Of a stretch of 64,000 nucleotides of DNA, positions 15,760-24,140 are shown in pieces (positions within the stretch are counted from its first letter, which is position 1; each line of letters starts with the position of its first letter). The translations under genes were made by a program, and so were the position numbers. The notes under the pieces were generated by a model. That model searched no databases. It was not told where the DNA came from and saw nothing but the letters and a program-made list of their open reading frames with translations. The DNA is taken from contig JARLGY010000016.1 of assembly GCA_031292525.1 (NCBI GenBank), forward strand, positions 1 to 64,000, in the 5' to 3' direction. The DNA is from Flavipsychrobacter sp. (lineage in GTDB: Bacteria; Bacteroidota; Bacteroidia; Chitinophagales; Chitinophagaceae).

Positions 15760-16491
15760 TTAAGGTATAGCTGGCAATAATAATTGGTCCAAGTCGCTGA
15801 CGCCTGGTACATTCTCGCAATGGAATGCCTCGCCATAGTCCACGCCTATCTGCTTGCCCACCTGCGCATCACGGTACTTTATCTGGTTTAAAAATCCTTC
15901 GGTGGCAATATAGGTAATGGGTTCGTTAGATGCAGGGTCGTGAAACTGGCTTTTATAGCATTTTATAGCTGCCATCTTTTCCTGGAATGTAGCAGATATA
16001 TCCACTATAAATGCCGGTGTAACATTTCTATCCTGCTGAAAATGGAAGATGCGTTTGGGTCTCCACGCAGTCTGTCGTATTCCGTCTATTTCAGTTTCTA
16101 CCTTGCGCAAACCAGCCAGGAAACAGGCGTCTGCTATCAGTCTGCCACCTTTACCATGGTCAGGGTGACGGTCATATAGGGTATTGGCCAGCACTATGTC
16201 TGGTTGGTACTTGCGTATATACTTAACCAGAGCTAATTGGTGTTCTTTGTCATTTCTAAAAAAGCCATCTTCCATACCAGCGTTCTCGCGAATAGCTACA
16301 CCCATAAGTTTTGCAGCATTCGCAGCTTCTATAAGCCGTAGTTCAGGGGTGCCTCTGGTACCCAGTTCTCCCTGCGTAAGGTCCACTATACCAACTGCTT
16401 GTCCCATTTGTGCATGTTTTATCAGAGTGCCTGCACAACTCAGTTCTATATCATCAGGATGGGCAGCTATGGCCAGTATGTGTAGTTTCAT
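15760..16491 (-). CDS. bshB1: Bacillithiol biosynthesis deacetylase BshB1
   Basis: BshB1 removes the acetyl group from GlcNAc-malate to give GlcN-malate, the second step in making the thiol bacillithiol. The 243-residue product is a PIG-L/LmbE-type zinc deacetylase: AAHPDDIELSCAGT contains the metal ligands (His and Asp of HPDD), QGELGTRGTPELR is the BshB1 signature, and YDRHPDHGKGG carries the third ligand region. I choose the ATG at 16491; the frame is open further upstream, but BshB1 proteins begin right at the MKLHILAIAAHPDD strand. Partners BshA and BshC are not in the window. Confidence 0.92.
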   Translation of the reverse strand: MKLHILAIAAHPDDIELSCAGTLIKHAQMGQAVGIVDLTQGELGTRGTPELRLIEAANAAKLMGVAIRENAGMEDGFFRNDKEHQLALVKYIRKYQPDIVLANTLYDRHPDHGKGGRLIADACFLAGLRKVETEIDGIRQTAWRPKRIFHFQQDRNVTPAFIVDISATFQEKMAAIKCYKSQFHDPASNEPITYIATEGFLNQIKYRDAQVGKQIGVDYGEAFHCENVPGVSDLDQLLLPAIP

Positions 16492-16580
16492 TTGCTTTTT
16501 AATGAGAGGCGCAAAATTATGGCAATAATTATTCTCTAATCTTATGCCAGTATAATTGGTCTGATCAGTAATAAGCAATT

Positions 16581-17234
16581 CTATTTATGCAGCCTGGTTT
16601 GTTGCTGGTAATATTGGTATTTATTGTAATTACTTGCTTCTAATTCTCTTACTACTGCTTCTATATCTTTATCTCTATCGGTAGGGTCATATTCACGTTT
16701 CAGGTTATTACTAAAAATTAGCGCAACAGATTGCCATATTACCGCAGAAAAGCCACCTTTCACTTCTTGTATTATACTGTAGCAGTTCTTCCCGGTTTGG
16801 CGGTCTATAAGCCGCACCAATATTTGACCTTGGGTTATCGTTAGGTCTTCCAATTCACCTTTAAAGCGTTTGTTTAATTCTTTTTCCACCGATTTTAGGT
16901 AAGCTTTCCGCTCGCTTCTTCCATCTATTTTGTCCAGGTCGGTATCTACATTTTTCAATAGATCGGCTGCTATTACTGCGTAGGGGTAAACTTTATACAC
17001 GTTATAACGCAGAGTAGCATCGTATTCCCGCTGCTTGGCATATCTGCGTGCTTCCCTTGCTGTAAGCTTTTCCGTTTTTATAAATTCGGGCAGGTATATC
17101 ATAGGTATAGTATCTTTATTTTCAACTATGGCGCCTAGCATAATACTATCTGTGCCACTGTGTTGCTGAGCAGCAACAGGAGCAGCAATAAAGAGTGTTA
17201 TAGCCATTAAAATATATTTTGCCCATTGCCTCAT
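16581..17234 (-). CDS. DUF4294 domain-containing exported protein
   Basis: A 217-residue protein with a signal peptide (ILMAITLFIAAPVAAQ). The mature part matches DUF4294: IPMIYLPEF near the start, REYDATLRYNVYKVYPYA, a Lys/Glu-rich helix (SERKAYLKSVEKELNKRFKG), LTITQGQILVRLIDRQTG and the ending NLKREYDPTDRDKDIEAVV. The family is common in Bacteroidota and has no known function; it is presumed periplasmic. It is upstream of bshB1 with about 90 bases between. Confidence 0.82.
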   Translation of the reverse strand: MRQWAKYILMAITLFIAAPVAAQQHSGTDSIMLGAIVENKDTIPMIYLPEFIKTEKLTAREARRYAKQREYDATLRYNVYKVYPYAVIAADLLKNVDTDLDKIDGRSERKAYLKSVEKELNKRFKGELEDLTITQGQILVRLIDRQTGKNCYSIIQEVKGGFSAVIWQSVALIFSNNLKREYDPTDRDKDIEAVVRELEASNYNKYQYYQQQTRLHK

Positions 17235-17375
17235 ATACTACTGTAAAATTCCTGTTTTTTAATGGCATATCAATAATGACAATAGTCTTATTGCAAAATA
17301 TGTTGTTAAAATCAACAATTAAATTATTTAAACAAACGTTTAATTGGTTTGGTTGTTGTAGATTTGCACCCAGAT

Positions 17376-17630
17376 ATGAGAAAGGTAATATTAATGGTTT
17401 TATTGGCTGGTTTAGCATCTTGTACAACAAAAGAAAAACAATGGTCTCAGGCAGAAATCAATGCGAAAGTTGATTCAGCTGTAAGCGCACGTACCTCCGA
17501 TATTCATCGTCAGGCTATGGAAGACCTAGATAGCCGCCTGGCAATAGAGGTAAAAGCAAAAGCTGATAGTATAGTTCAGGCACACGAGTTGCAACATACC
17601 AAAGACTCTTTGAAAGAAAAGAAAAATTAA
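17376..17630 (+). CDS. Small lipoprotein with coiled-coil character
   Basis: An 84-residue protein starting MRKVILMVLLAGLASC, with Cys16 in a good lipobox (LASC), followed by a charged helical body of heptad-like pattern (AEINAKVDSAVSARTSD, MEDLDSRLAIEVKAKAD) and a Lys-rich end. I use the ATG at 17376 because it opens directly with the signal helix; nine more codons are open upstream. The stop TAA overlaps the ATG of the next gene by one base (TAATG). Function unknown. Confidence 0.72.
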   Translation: MRKVILMVLLAGLASCTTKEKQWSQAEINAKVDSAVSARTSDIHRQAMEDLDSRLAIEVKAKADSIVQAHELQHTKDSLKEKKN

Positions 17631-18040
17631 TGAATACCAACGACAGACCGGTTTTGTTCTTTGATGGGGTTTGTAATCTTTGCAATCAGTCGGTTCAGTT
17701 TATAATAAGGCACGATAAAAAAAAGCAGTTTCTTTTTGCCCCCCTGCAGGGTGTTGCCGGGGAAGCAGCATTAAAACATTTAGGCAACCTAAAGAACAGT
17801 GAGCTGAATAGCGTTGTCTTGTTCTACAAAAATAAGTATTATACCCGATCTAATGCGGTTTTGCAGGTTTTAGCTATTCTTGGCAGCACTTGGAAGGTGT
17901 TTTTATTCTTGCATATTTTACCTGGTTTCATCCGTGATGGATTGTACAATAGAATTGCTCGGAGCCGCTATAAATGGTTTGGAAAAACAGATAGTTGCAT
18001 GCTGCCCGCTCCAGACCTGAAAGAGCGTTTTTTGGAGTAA
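17630..18040 (+). CDS. DCC family thiol-disulfide oxidoreductase (DUF393)
   Basis: A 136-residue protein whose N-terminus LFFDGVCNLCNQSV contains the D-G-x-C-x-x-C motif of the DCC family, followed by YTRSNAVLQVL and the C-terminal NRIARSRYKWFG. These proteins are predicted thioredoxin-like redox proteins; the substrate is unknown. The start codon overlaps the stop of the preceding lipoprotein gene, implying coupled translation. Confidence 0.85.
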   Translation: MNTNDRPVLFFDGVCNLCNQSVQFIIRHDKKKQFLFAPLQGVAGEAALKHLGNLKNSELNSVVLFYKNKYYTRSNAVLQVLAILGSTWKVFLFLHILPGFIRDGLYNRIARSRYKWFGKTDSCMLPAPDLKERFLE

Positions 18041-18084
18041 ATATTTTAACCGAATATTTGGCATATCTCTACTAAATTTGAAGT

Positions 18085-19536
18085 ATGAATTTTGTCCGAT
18101 CTGTCTTTATTATACTTTTTCTTTTCCTGGGTGTATATACCCATGCGCAGGAAGTGCTTTACTCTCCTTATGAGGATTTTGATCTTAAGGGCGGCGATTT
18201 TTCGGTTGTAGGTTACACCGGCGGGCGTTACTACACCTATAGGTCTTCGGGCCAAGGGTATTTTCTAGATGCATATAATGATAATATGGAAAAAGAAGCC
18301 ACAGTGCTGCTCGACTTTTTTCCATCCAAAATATACCAGACAAAATTTATAGCCTATCCTGATAAGATAATTGTGCTGTACCAGGCGGTAGAAAGTAATA
18401 AAGTAGTGCAATATGCAGCGTTGCTAGACGCTACAGGGCGGTTAAAAGCAAGACCTATACAGCTGGATAATGTAAAGACCGGAATTCTAGGGCCTACCAA
18501 AACCTATTTTTCTTCAGCCATATCAGAGGATAAGAAATCAATTGTCATCTTTAGTGCCAAGGATAAGGGGAAAACATTTACTCTTGATGCCAAGTTTATA
18601 AACGACAGCCTGGCTATTCTGCATCGCACACATGCTACATATAATGCAGATAATGATATTACACATGGTGAGCCTATGGTGGGTAACGATGGTAATATGT
18701 ACATACCTGTTTATACAGATGTGGGGGGCAAGAGTTACTCAGACCAGGTTTGGTTGCTAACGTTGCCACAATCTGCTAATAAATTTAATGATCATGCTTT
18801 AAATCTTGATGATATCTATGCGGGTAATTTGTACATGAAAGTAGATAATGCCAATAAACGTGTATATGCTGGTGGTTTTTACGCTGATAAAAAAAATGGT
18901 AGTTATTCTGGGGTTTTGTATGCGTGGTATGATATTGGGAGCGAAACCTTCCAAAATAAGAGGGCTATACCATTTGACAGTAACATGATGGGCTCAGCCG
19001 GCCATGGCCACAGGCGGCCTTTTGATGAATACCAGGTGAAACAGCTTATTGTGAAAAATGACGGTGGTTTTGTCCTTATTGCAGAATCTTCTTTTATTAC
19101 ACTGCGCAGCAGCTATGCGCCAGGTTTTGGTTACTATTCGTACTACTATGGTCCATACATGAACACTACCGTACGTGAATATCATTTTGATGATATCATG
19201 GCCCTCTCTTACGATAGTAATGGCAATCGAGAATGGAATGCATTGGTTCCTAAGGAACAATATTCTCAGGAAGATGGTGGGCTATTTTCATCTTATGCCT
19301 TATTGAATACCGGAGGGACTTTAGGATTCCTTTTTAATGACTTTGATTCGTACCACTCCCGTATACAACTAGTAACCCTTGATGCTCAGGGAAAGGTAAA
19401 CACACATTCTTTCTCTCCAGAAGGTAATGACAATCCTGATTGGTTGCCCCGGTCTGGCAAACAAGTTACAGGCAGGGCTATGATGATACCTTGTTTGCAC
19501 AAAAAGCAAATCTGCTTTGCTAAAATTGTATTTTAG
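18085..19536 (+). CDS. Secreted protein of unknown function
   Basis: A 483-residue exported protein (signal peptide to about residue 21, FLGVYTHAQ). The mature sequence is beta-rich with many Tyr and Asp, and has repeated strand-turn units (VGYTGGRYYTYRS, IIVLYQAVESNKVVQYAALL, GYYSYYYGPYMN), a pattern compatible with a beta-propeller, though I cannot name one. No T9SS tail or lipobox. It follows the DCC gene by 44 bases on the same strand. Confidence 0.72.
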   Translation: MNFVRSVFIILFLFLGVYTHAQEVLYSPYEDFDLKGGDFSVVGYTGGRYYTYRSSGQGYFLDAYNDNMEKEATVLLDFFPSKIYQTKFIAYPDKIIVLYQAVESNKVVQYAALLDATGRLKARPIQLDNVKTGILGPTKTYFSSAISEDKKSIVIFSAKDKGKTFTLDAKFINDSLAILHRTHATYNADNDITHGEPMVGNDGNMYIPVYTDVGGKSYSDQVWLLTLPQSANKFNDHALNLDDIYAGNLYMKVDNANKRVYAGGFYADKKNGSYSGVLYAWYDIGSETFQNKRAIPFDSNMMGSAGHGHRRPFDEYQVKQLIVKNDGGFVLIAESSFITLRSSYAPGFGYYSYYYGPYMNTTVREYHFDDIMALSYDSNGNREWNALVPKEQYSQEDGGLFSSYALLNTGGTLGFLFNDFDSYHSRIQLVTLDAQGKVNTHSFSPEGNDNPDWLPRSGKQVTGRAMMIPCLHKKQICFAKIVF

Positions 19537-19555
19537 ATAGAATAGAATAGAATAG
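19536..19555. repeat. Short AATAG pentamer repeat
   Basis: GATAG followed by three AATAG units begins at the TAG stop region of the preceding secreted-protein gene. It is a minor microsatellite; no function is implied. Confidence 0.7.
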
Positions 19556-19638
19556 ATAGGAAGGAGGCAGAATCTTAATACATCTTACCTATTTTCTTTC
19601 GACTTGTAACTCGTTGATAGGAAAAGCGCAAGTGAGCA

Positions 19639-20667
19639 GTGGGGATTTATTTTGTTATCTTATCTTCGCAAAAACCGGCACAAGTGCTGCAAACATTCAG
19701 GAACAATAATCCCTTTACAGTTATCATTTTGTTTATTGGTACCCTGGTATTAAAACTGGGGGTATTGCTGCATCCACAAGCGCCTGTGCGCCTGCCGGGT
19801 TATTTTGTATATAATAGCCTGCTGGACTTGTTTAACATAGTGCTGCGCAATAGTGCATTTGGCTACACATTCCTTAATATCATTCTTCTTTTCCTGCAGG
19901 CACTATATATAAACAGGATAGCAGCGCATTATAAATTATTTTACAGGCCCAGTTACATACCTGCACTGGTGTATATTTTGCTAATCTCAATGTATCCACC
20001 ATTTGGTTTCTTTAGTCTCGCAATGGTGGTTAACTGGTTTGTGCTTTGTGGTGTTGATGTGATGCTGAGCTTTAACCAAACACTAAAACCCAGGAAAAAT
20101 ATTTTCAATGCCGGTTATCTTTTTTGCCTGGCGGGTGTGCTTCAGTTTTCAGCTTTGGGTTTTGTGGTATTATTACTAGGTGCGCTCATTATTTTGCGCA
20201 GTTTTAACGTTGGTGAATGGGTAGTGGCGGTGCTTGGATATGTAACTCCTCTGTATTTTTTTGCGGGTATTCTTTTCCTTGCCGATAAGCTGCCTCTTTT
20301 GTCTGAGTGGCCGCAAGCAGGTATATCATTGCCTAGGCAGCTAGGGCCACCTGTTTATATAATAGGTCTGTTGGCGGGTTTTATCATCCTTATATCGTGC
20401 GGGTTATACGGCATGCAGCTGCAAGTACCCAAAAGTGGTATTTATATAAGGCGCAACTGGGCTACGCTTACTATGTACGCAATAATTGCCGTACTTGTTG
20501 CGGTTTTTACCGATGTTTTTGTGGTTTCAGCCTGGTTAATAGTTATGCCTGCATTGACTTTTATCATAACACACGGCTTTAATCTTGAAAAAAGTAAACG
20601 GTTTAGTAATTTTATCTTTTATTTCTCGCTGCTTCTGGTCGTTTTTTGTCAGGTGGCATATAAATAA
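19639..20667 (+). CDS. DUF6427 family polytopic membrane protein
   Basis: About 340 residues with around nine to ten hydrophobic helices. The N-terminal segment VLQTFRNNNPFTVIILFIGT and the later YFVYNSLLDLFNIVL and FNQTLKPRKNIFNAGYLF match DUF6427, an integral membrane family of unknown role in Bacteroidota. The start is uncertain: GTG at 19639 or GTG at 19684. A TATCTTCG box at 19661-19668 resembles a -7 promoter element, and if used would favour 19684, which also matches where family members begin. The stop lies 11 bases before purQ, so the two are probably one transcript. Confidence 0.8.
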   Translation: MGIYFVILSSQKPAQVLQTFRNNNPFTVIILFIGTLVLKLGVLLHPQAPVRLPGYFVYNSLLDLFNIVLRNSAFGYTFLNIILLFLQALYINRIAAHYKLFYRPSYIPALVYILLISMYPPFGFFSLAMVVNWFVLCGVDVMLSFNQTLKPRKNIFNAGYLFCLAGVLQFSALGFVVLLLGALIILRSFNVGEWVVAVLGYVTPLYFFAGILFLADKLPLLSEWPQAGISLPRQLGPPVYIIGLLAGFIILISCGLYGMQLQVPKSGIYIRRNWATLTMYAIIAVLVAVFTDVFVVSAWLIVMPALTFIITHGFNLEKSKRFSNFIFYFSLLLVVFCQVAYK

Positions 20668-20678
20668 GCATATTAAAA

Positions 20679-21365
20679 ATGAAATTTGGAATTATTGTTT
20701 TCCCGGGCTCTAATTGCGACAGGGATATGATGCACGCATTGCGCGACGACCTGGAACAAGAAGTTGTAATGCTCTGGCATAAAGACAAAGACTTGTCTAT
20801 GTTTACCAAGGATGACTGTATAGTATTGCCCGGCGGGTTTTCTTACGGCGATTATCTGCGTTGTGGTGCGCTTGCTCGTTTCAGCCCTATGATGGAGCAA
20901 GTGATCAACTTTGCCAAACATGGAGGAAAGGTACTGGGGGTTTGCAACGGTTTCCAGATTCTTTGTGAGTCGGGCTTGTTGCCCGGGGTATTGTTGCAAA
21001 ATGACCACCAGAAGTTTGTGTGTAAAAATGTATGTATAAAAAGCGAGAATAACCGCAATATTATTGGGCAAAATGTTGCTGATAAGATATTGAAAATACC
21101 TGTGGCACATGGAGAAGGCCGCTATCATGCTGATGCTGCCACCTTAGAAAAACTTAATAAGAACAACCAGGTAATATTCCGCTATTGTGACGAACATGGT
21201 GAGGTGCATTTGCATTCCAATCCTAATGGTGCAGTAAATAACATAGCAGGTATTTGCAATGAAGGGCGCAATGTATTTGGTATGATGCCGCACCCTGAGC
21301 GGGCAAGCAGCAGCGCCTTGCACAATATAGACGGCCGCCTTATACTGCAGGCATTTACTAACTAA
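20679..21365 (+). CDS. purQ: Phosphoribosylformylglycinamidine synthase subunit PurQ
   Basis: PurQ is the glutaminase subunit that feeds ammonia to PurL in the fourth step of purine synthesis. The 228-residue protein has the class I amidotransferase features: GGFSYGDYLRCGALAR, the nucleophile Cys in GVCNGFQIL, HGEGRYHAD and the catalytic His-Glu in MMPHPERAS. PurL and PurS are not in the window. It is followed after three bases by a DsbD-alpha-domain gene. Confidence 0.95.
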   Translation: MKFGIIVFPGSNCDRDMMHALRDDLEQEVVMLWHKDKDLSMFTKDDCIVLPGGFSYGDYLRCGALARFSPMMEQVINFAKHGGKVLGVCNGFQILCESGLLPGVLLQNDHQKFVCKNVCIKSENNRNIIGQNVADKILKIPVAHGEGRYHADAATLEKLNKNNQVIFRYCDEHGEVHLHSNPNGAVNNIAGICNEGRNVFGMMPHPERASSSALHNIDGRLILQAFTN

Positions 21366-21368
21366 CCC

Positions 21369-21854
21369 ATGTTTAATACTTATTTGATGAACAGGATGAA
21401 CATATTTAAGGCAATATTGCTTGTCCTGCTACTGGCATGCACAGGTGGCGCTTATGCCCAAATGATCGGCGACCCTACAACCTGGACTTATGAGGTGAAG
21501 AAAAAAGGCGCGGATAAGTACGACCTGGTGTTTCACCTGTCTTTAAAACCCGGGTGGCATATCTGGTCTTTACACCCAGGTGGTGACGGACTACAGATAG
21601 CACCGTCTTTTGCTTTTACTGATAGTGCCACTCTACACCGCAATGGTAAAGTAAAAGAAACTGGTAAACCACAGGTAAGGACTATGGAAGGTATAGATGG
21701 TAAAGTGACTTTATTTGCAGACAAAGTTGACTACGTGCAAAGTGTAACCGTAAAGGGAAAGGTAAAAATATCTGGCACGCACTTATACCAAGTGTGTAAT
21801 GAAACAATGTGCTTGCCCCCTAAAACGAAGGATTTTGTGTTTGATATAAAGTAA
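21369..21854 (+). CDS. Stand-alone DsbD alpha-domain-like secreted protein
   Basis: A 161-residue secreted protein with a signal peptide (LLVLLLACTGGAYAQ). The mature part corresponds to the N-terminal periplasmic domain of DsbD: DPTTWTYEVKKK, FHLSLKPGWHIWSLHPGGDG, and YQVCNETMCLPPK with the two redox Cys spaced as in DsbD-alpha. It is strongly similar to the N-terminus of the next gene, so it arose by duplication of that domain. ATG codons at 21369, 21387 and 21396 are all possible starts; I keep the first because it follows purQ closely. It probably exchanges disulfides in the periplasm. Confidence 0.85.
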   Translation: MFNTYLMNRMNIFKAILLVLLLACTGGAYAQMIGDPTTWTYEVKKKGADKYDLVFHLSLKPGWHIWSLHPGGDGLQIAPSFAFTDSATLHRNGKVKETGKPQVRTMEGIDGKVTLFADKVDYVQSVTVKGKVKISGTHLYQVCNETMCLPPKTKDFVFDIK

Positions 21855-21981
21855 AATAGATCGATTGTGATTTGTGAATGGCGCTCGGGATGAGGATAGA
21901 TGAAATTGAGACTGCAAGCATGATGTGCGGTCTGTTGTATTCAGATTAAATAAAGATGGCCACGGCCCCAAAACTTCTTTT

Positions 21982-24105
21982 ATGAAGGTATATAAAGTAG
22001 CATTGCTCGTGTTTTTGAGCGTTTTTATTTCCTCTGTTGCTAATCATGCGCTGGGGCAGATGGTGCAGGATCCCACAACCTGGACCTTTGAGGCTAAGAA
22101 GAAGTCTGCTAACACATACGATCTTGTATTTCATCTTAAACTAAAAAAAGACTGGCACATATGGTCTTTTAATGCTGGAGGTGATGGCCTGCAGGTATCG
22201 CCTTCTTTTGAGCTGGATAAAGATCCTAAAGTAAAAGCTGTAGGAAAACCAAAGGAAAAGGGCAAGCTGATTACCGAAAAAATAGATGGTGTGGATGGCG
22301 ATGTGCATTTATATAAAGACAAGGTTGATTATATACAGACAGTAACCGTTAAAGGTGCTACAGTTGTAAAAGGAACTTACGGTTACCAGGTGTGCAATGA
22401 AAGCATGTGCTTGCCGCCTAAAACAAAACCTTTCAGTATAACGATTTCTGTTGGCGGTGCAGACACGGCTACCATAGCTGCAATAGCTCCGGAATCGCAT
22501 GACAATGATACGGCCAGTGCAGTCCCTGCTGATGCCAGTATGACCGCAGCAGTGGATACGACAGTGAAAATCCCCGTACCTGCAAGTGTAAAAAAGGCAG
22601 AAATAAAAGAGGAAAAAAAATCTATGCTGATGGTTTTTCTTGAAGCCTTACTAGGTGGAATACTAGCAGTACTTACTCCTTGTGTTTATTCCATGATCCC
22701 TATAACGGTTAGCTTCTTTACCAAGCGTAGTAAAACCCGTGCAGAAGGTTTAAAAAACGCCGGATATTATTCATTGTCCATTATCATTATATTCACTTTG
22801 CTGGGTGTTGCCATATCGGCGATATTCGGTGGAAACGCTTTGAATACGTTATCTACCAACTGGATAGCCAATTTAGTATTCTTTGTATTGTTTGTGGTAT
22901 TTGGTATATCATTCCTTGGCGCATTCGAAATTACATTGCCATCTTCCTGGACCAATAAAACAGATTCTAAGGCGAACACAAAAAGTTTCAGTGGTATCTT
23001 CTTTATGGCGCTTACTTTGGTTATAGTGTCATTTTCCTGCACTGGTCCTATTATTGGGCCGTTGCTGGTTATTGCTGCCAAGGGAGGTTTTATAGGACCG
23101 GCAATAGGTATGTTTGGCTTCTCTTTTGGCCTGGCATTGCCTTTCGCATTATTTGCTGTTTTTCCAGGTATGCTCAATAAAATAGCTAGCTCTGGTGGCT
23201 GGCTCAATCAGGTAAAAGTGGTGCTTGGTTTTATAGAATTGGCACTGGCATTGAAATTCTTTAGCAATGCAGACCAGTCAATGGGATGGCGTTTGCTGGA
23301 CCGAGAAATATTTATAGCACTATGGATAGTAATATTCGTTTTACTAGGTTTTTACCTGTTGGGCAAATTAAAACTTTCGCATGACGACGAAAATAAGAAG
23401 AACGTATATGGGCAGGAGTATGTATCCATTTTTAAATTATTTCTTGCCATAGGCTCTTTTACATTTGCTGTTTATTTATTCCCAGGTATGTGGGGTGCGC
23501 CACTTAATGGTATGAGCCAGTTTCTGCCGCCTATAGGCACCCAGGAATTTGTTTTAGCCAGCGGTGGGGAACCGGCTGGTGAAAAAGAATACAGTGGCCC
23601 TAAGCCGGAAAAATATGTTGACATCATGAAACAGTATGAGCCTTCAGCAGTAAGAAACCTGGGGCTTATTACATTTTTTGATTACAACGAAGCATTAGCT
23701 GCAGCTAAGAAATTGAAGAAACCTGTTTTCCTGGATTTTACGGGGATCAATTGTGTAAATTGCCGCAAGATGGAAACTCAGGTGTGGAGCAATCCTGAGG
23801 TATTAAAGCGAATGAAAAATGATTTCGTTGTCGCTTCCTTGTTTTGCGATTTTAACCGGATAGATCTTCCTAAGAACGAACAGTATTTCTCTAAAGATCT
23901 CAATTCACAAGTGGTAACTATTGGCAATAAAAATGCAGATATACAAGCAGCTAAATTCGGCTCTAATTCTCAGCCTTATTATTTCTTTGTAGATGAAGAG
24001 GGTAACAAACTTGCTGATGCAGGTTATAGTTACGATCCCGACATTCAAAAGTTCATAGATCATCTTGAAAGGGTGAAAGCCAATTATAAGAAGCTGCATC
24101 CATAG
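21982..24105 (+). CDS. dsbD: DsbD-type thiol:disulfide interchange protein
   Basis: DsbD carries electrons from cytosolic thioredoxin across the inner membrane to periplasmic reductases. The 707-residue product has all three parts: a signal peptide then the alpha domain (YQVCNESMCLPPK), a CcdA-like membrane domain with the two redox Cys in LTPCVYSMIPITV and SFSCTGPIIGP, and a C-terminal thioredoxin domain with C591-V-N-C594 after FLDFTGIN. Ala/Thr-rich linker after the alpha domain. I choose the ATG at 21982, which opens the signal peptide, over a GTG 19 codons upstream. Confidence 0.92.
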   Translation: MKVYKVALLVFLSVFISSVANHALGQMVQDPTTWTFEAKKKSANTYDLVFHLKLKKDWHIWSFNAGGDGLQVSPSFELDKDPKVKAVGKPKEKGKLITEKIDGVDGDVHLYKDKVDYIQTVTVKGATVVKGTYGYQVCNESMCLPPKTKPFSITISVGGADTATIAAIAPESHDNDTASAVPADASMTAAVDTTVKIPVPASVKKAEIKEEKKSMLMVFLEALLGGILAVLTPCVYSMIPITVSFFTKRSKTRAEGLKNAGYYSLSIIIIFTLLGVAISAIFGGNALNTLSTNWIANLVFFVLFVVFGISFLGAFEITLPSSWTNKTDSKANTKSFSGIFFMALTLVIVSFSCTGPIIGPLLVIAAKGGFIGPAIGMFGFSFGLALPFALFAVFPGMLNKIASSGGWLNQVKVVLGFIELALALKFFSNADQSMGWRLLDREIFIALWIVIFVLLGFYLLGKLKLSHDDENKKNVYGQEYVSIFKLFLAIGSFTFAVYLFPGMWGAPLNGMSQFLPPIGTQEFVLASGGEPAGEKEYSGPKPEKYVDIMKQYEPSAVRNLGLITFFDYNEALAAAKKLKKPVFLDFTGINCVNCRKMETQVWSNPEVLKRMKNDFVVASLFCDFNRIDLPKNEQYFSKDLNSQVVTIGNKNADIQAAKFGSNSQPYYFFVDEEGNKLADAGYSYDPDIQKFIDHLERVKANYKKLHP

Positions 24106-24140
24106 TTCTTTTTTGCTTTTAGGATAAAAACCTGACGCAC

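Noticed and set aside
20673-21128. Minus-strand frame opposite purQ
   Set aside because: Antisense shadow of a firmly identified PurQ.
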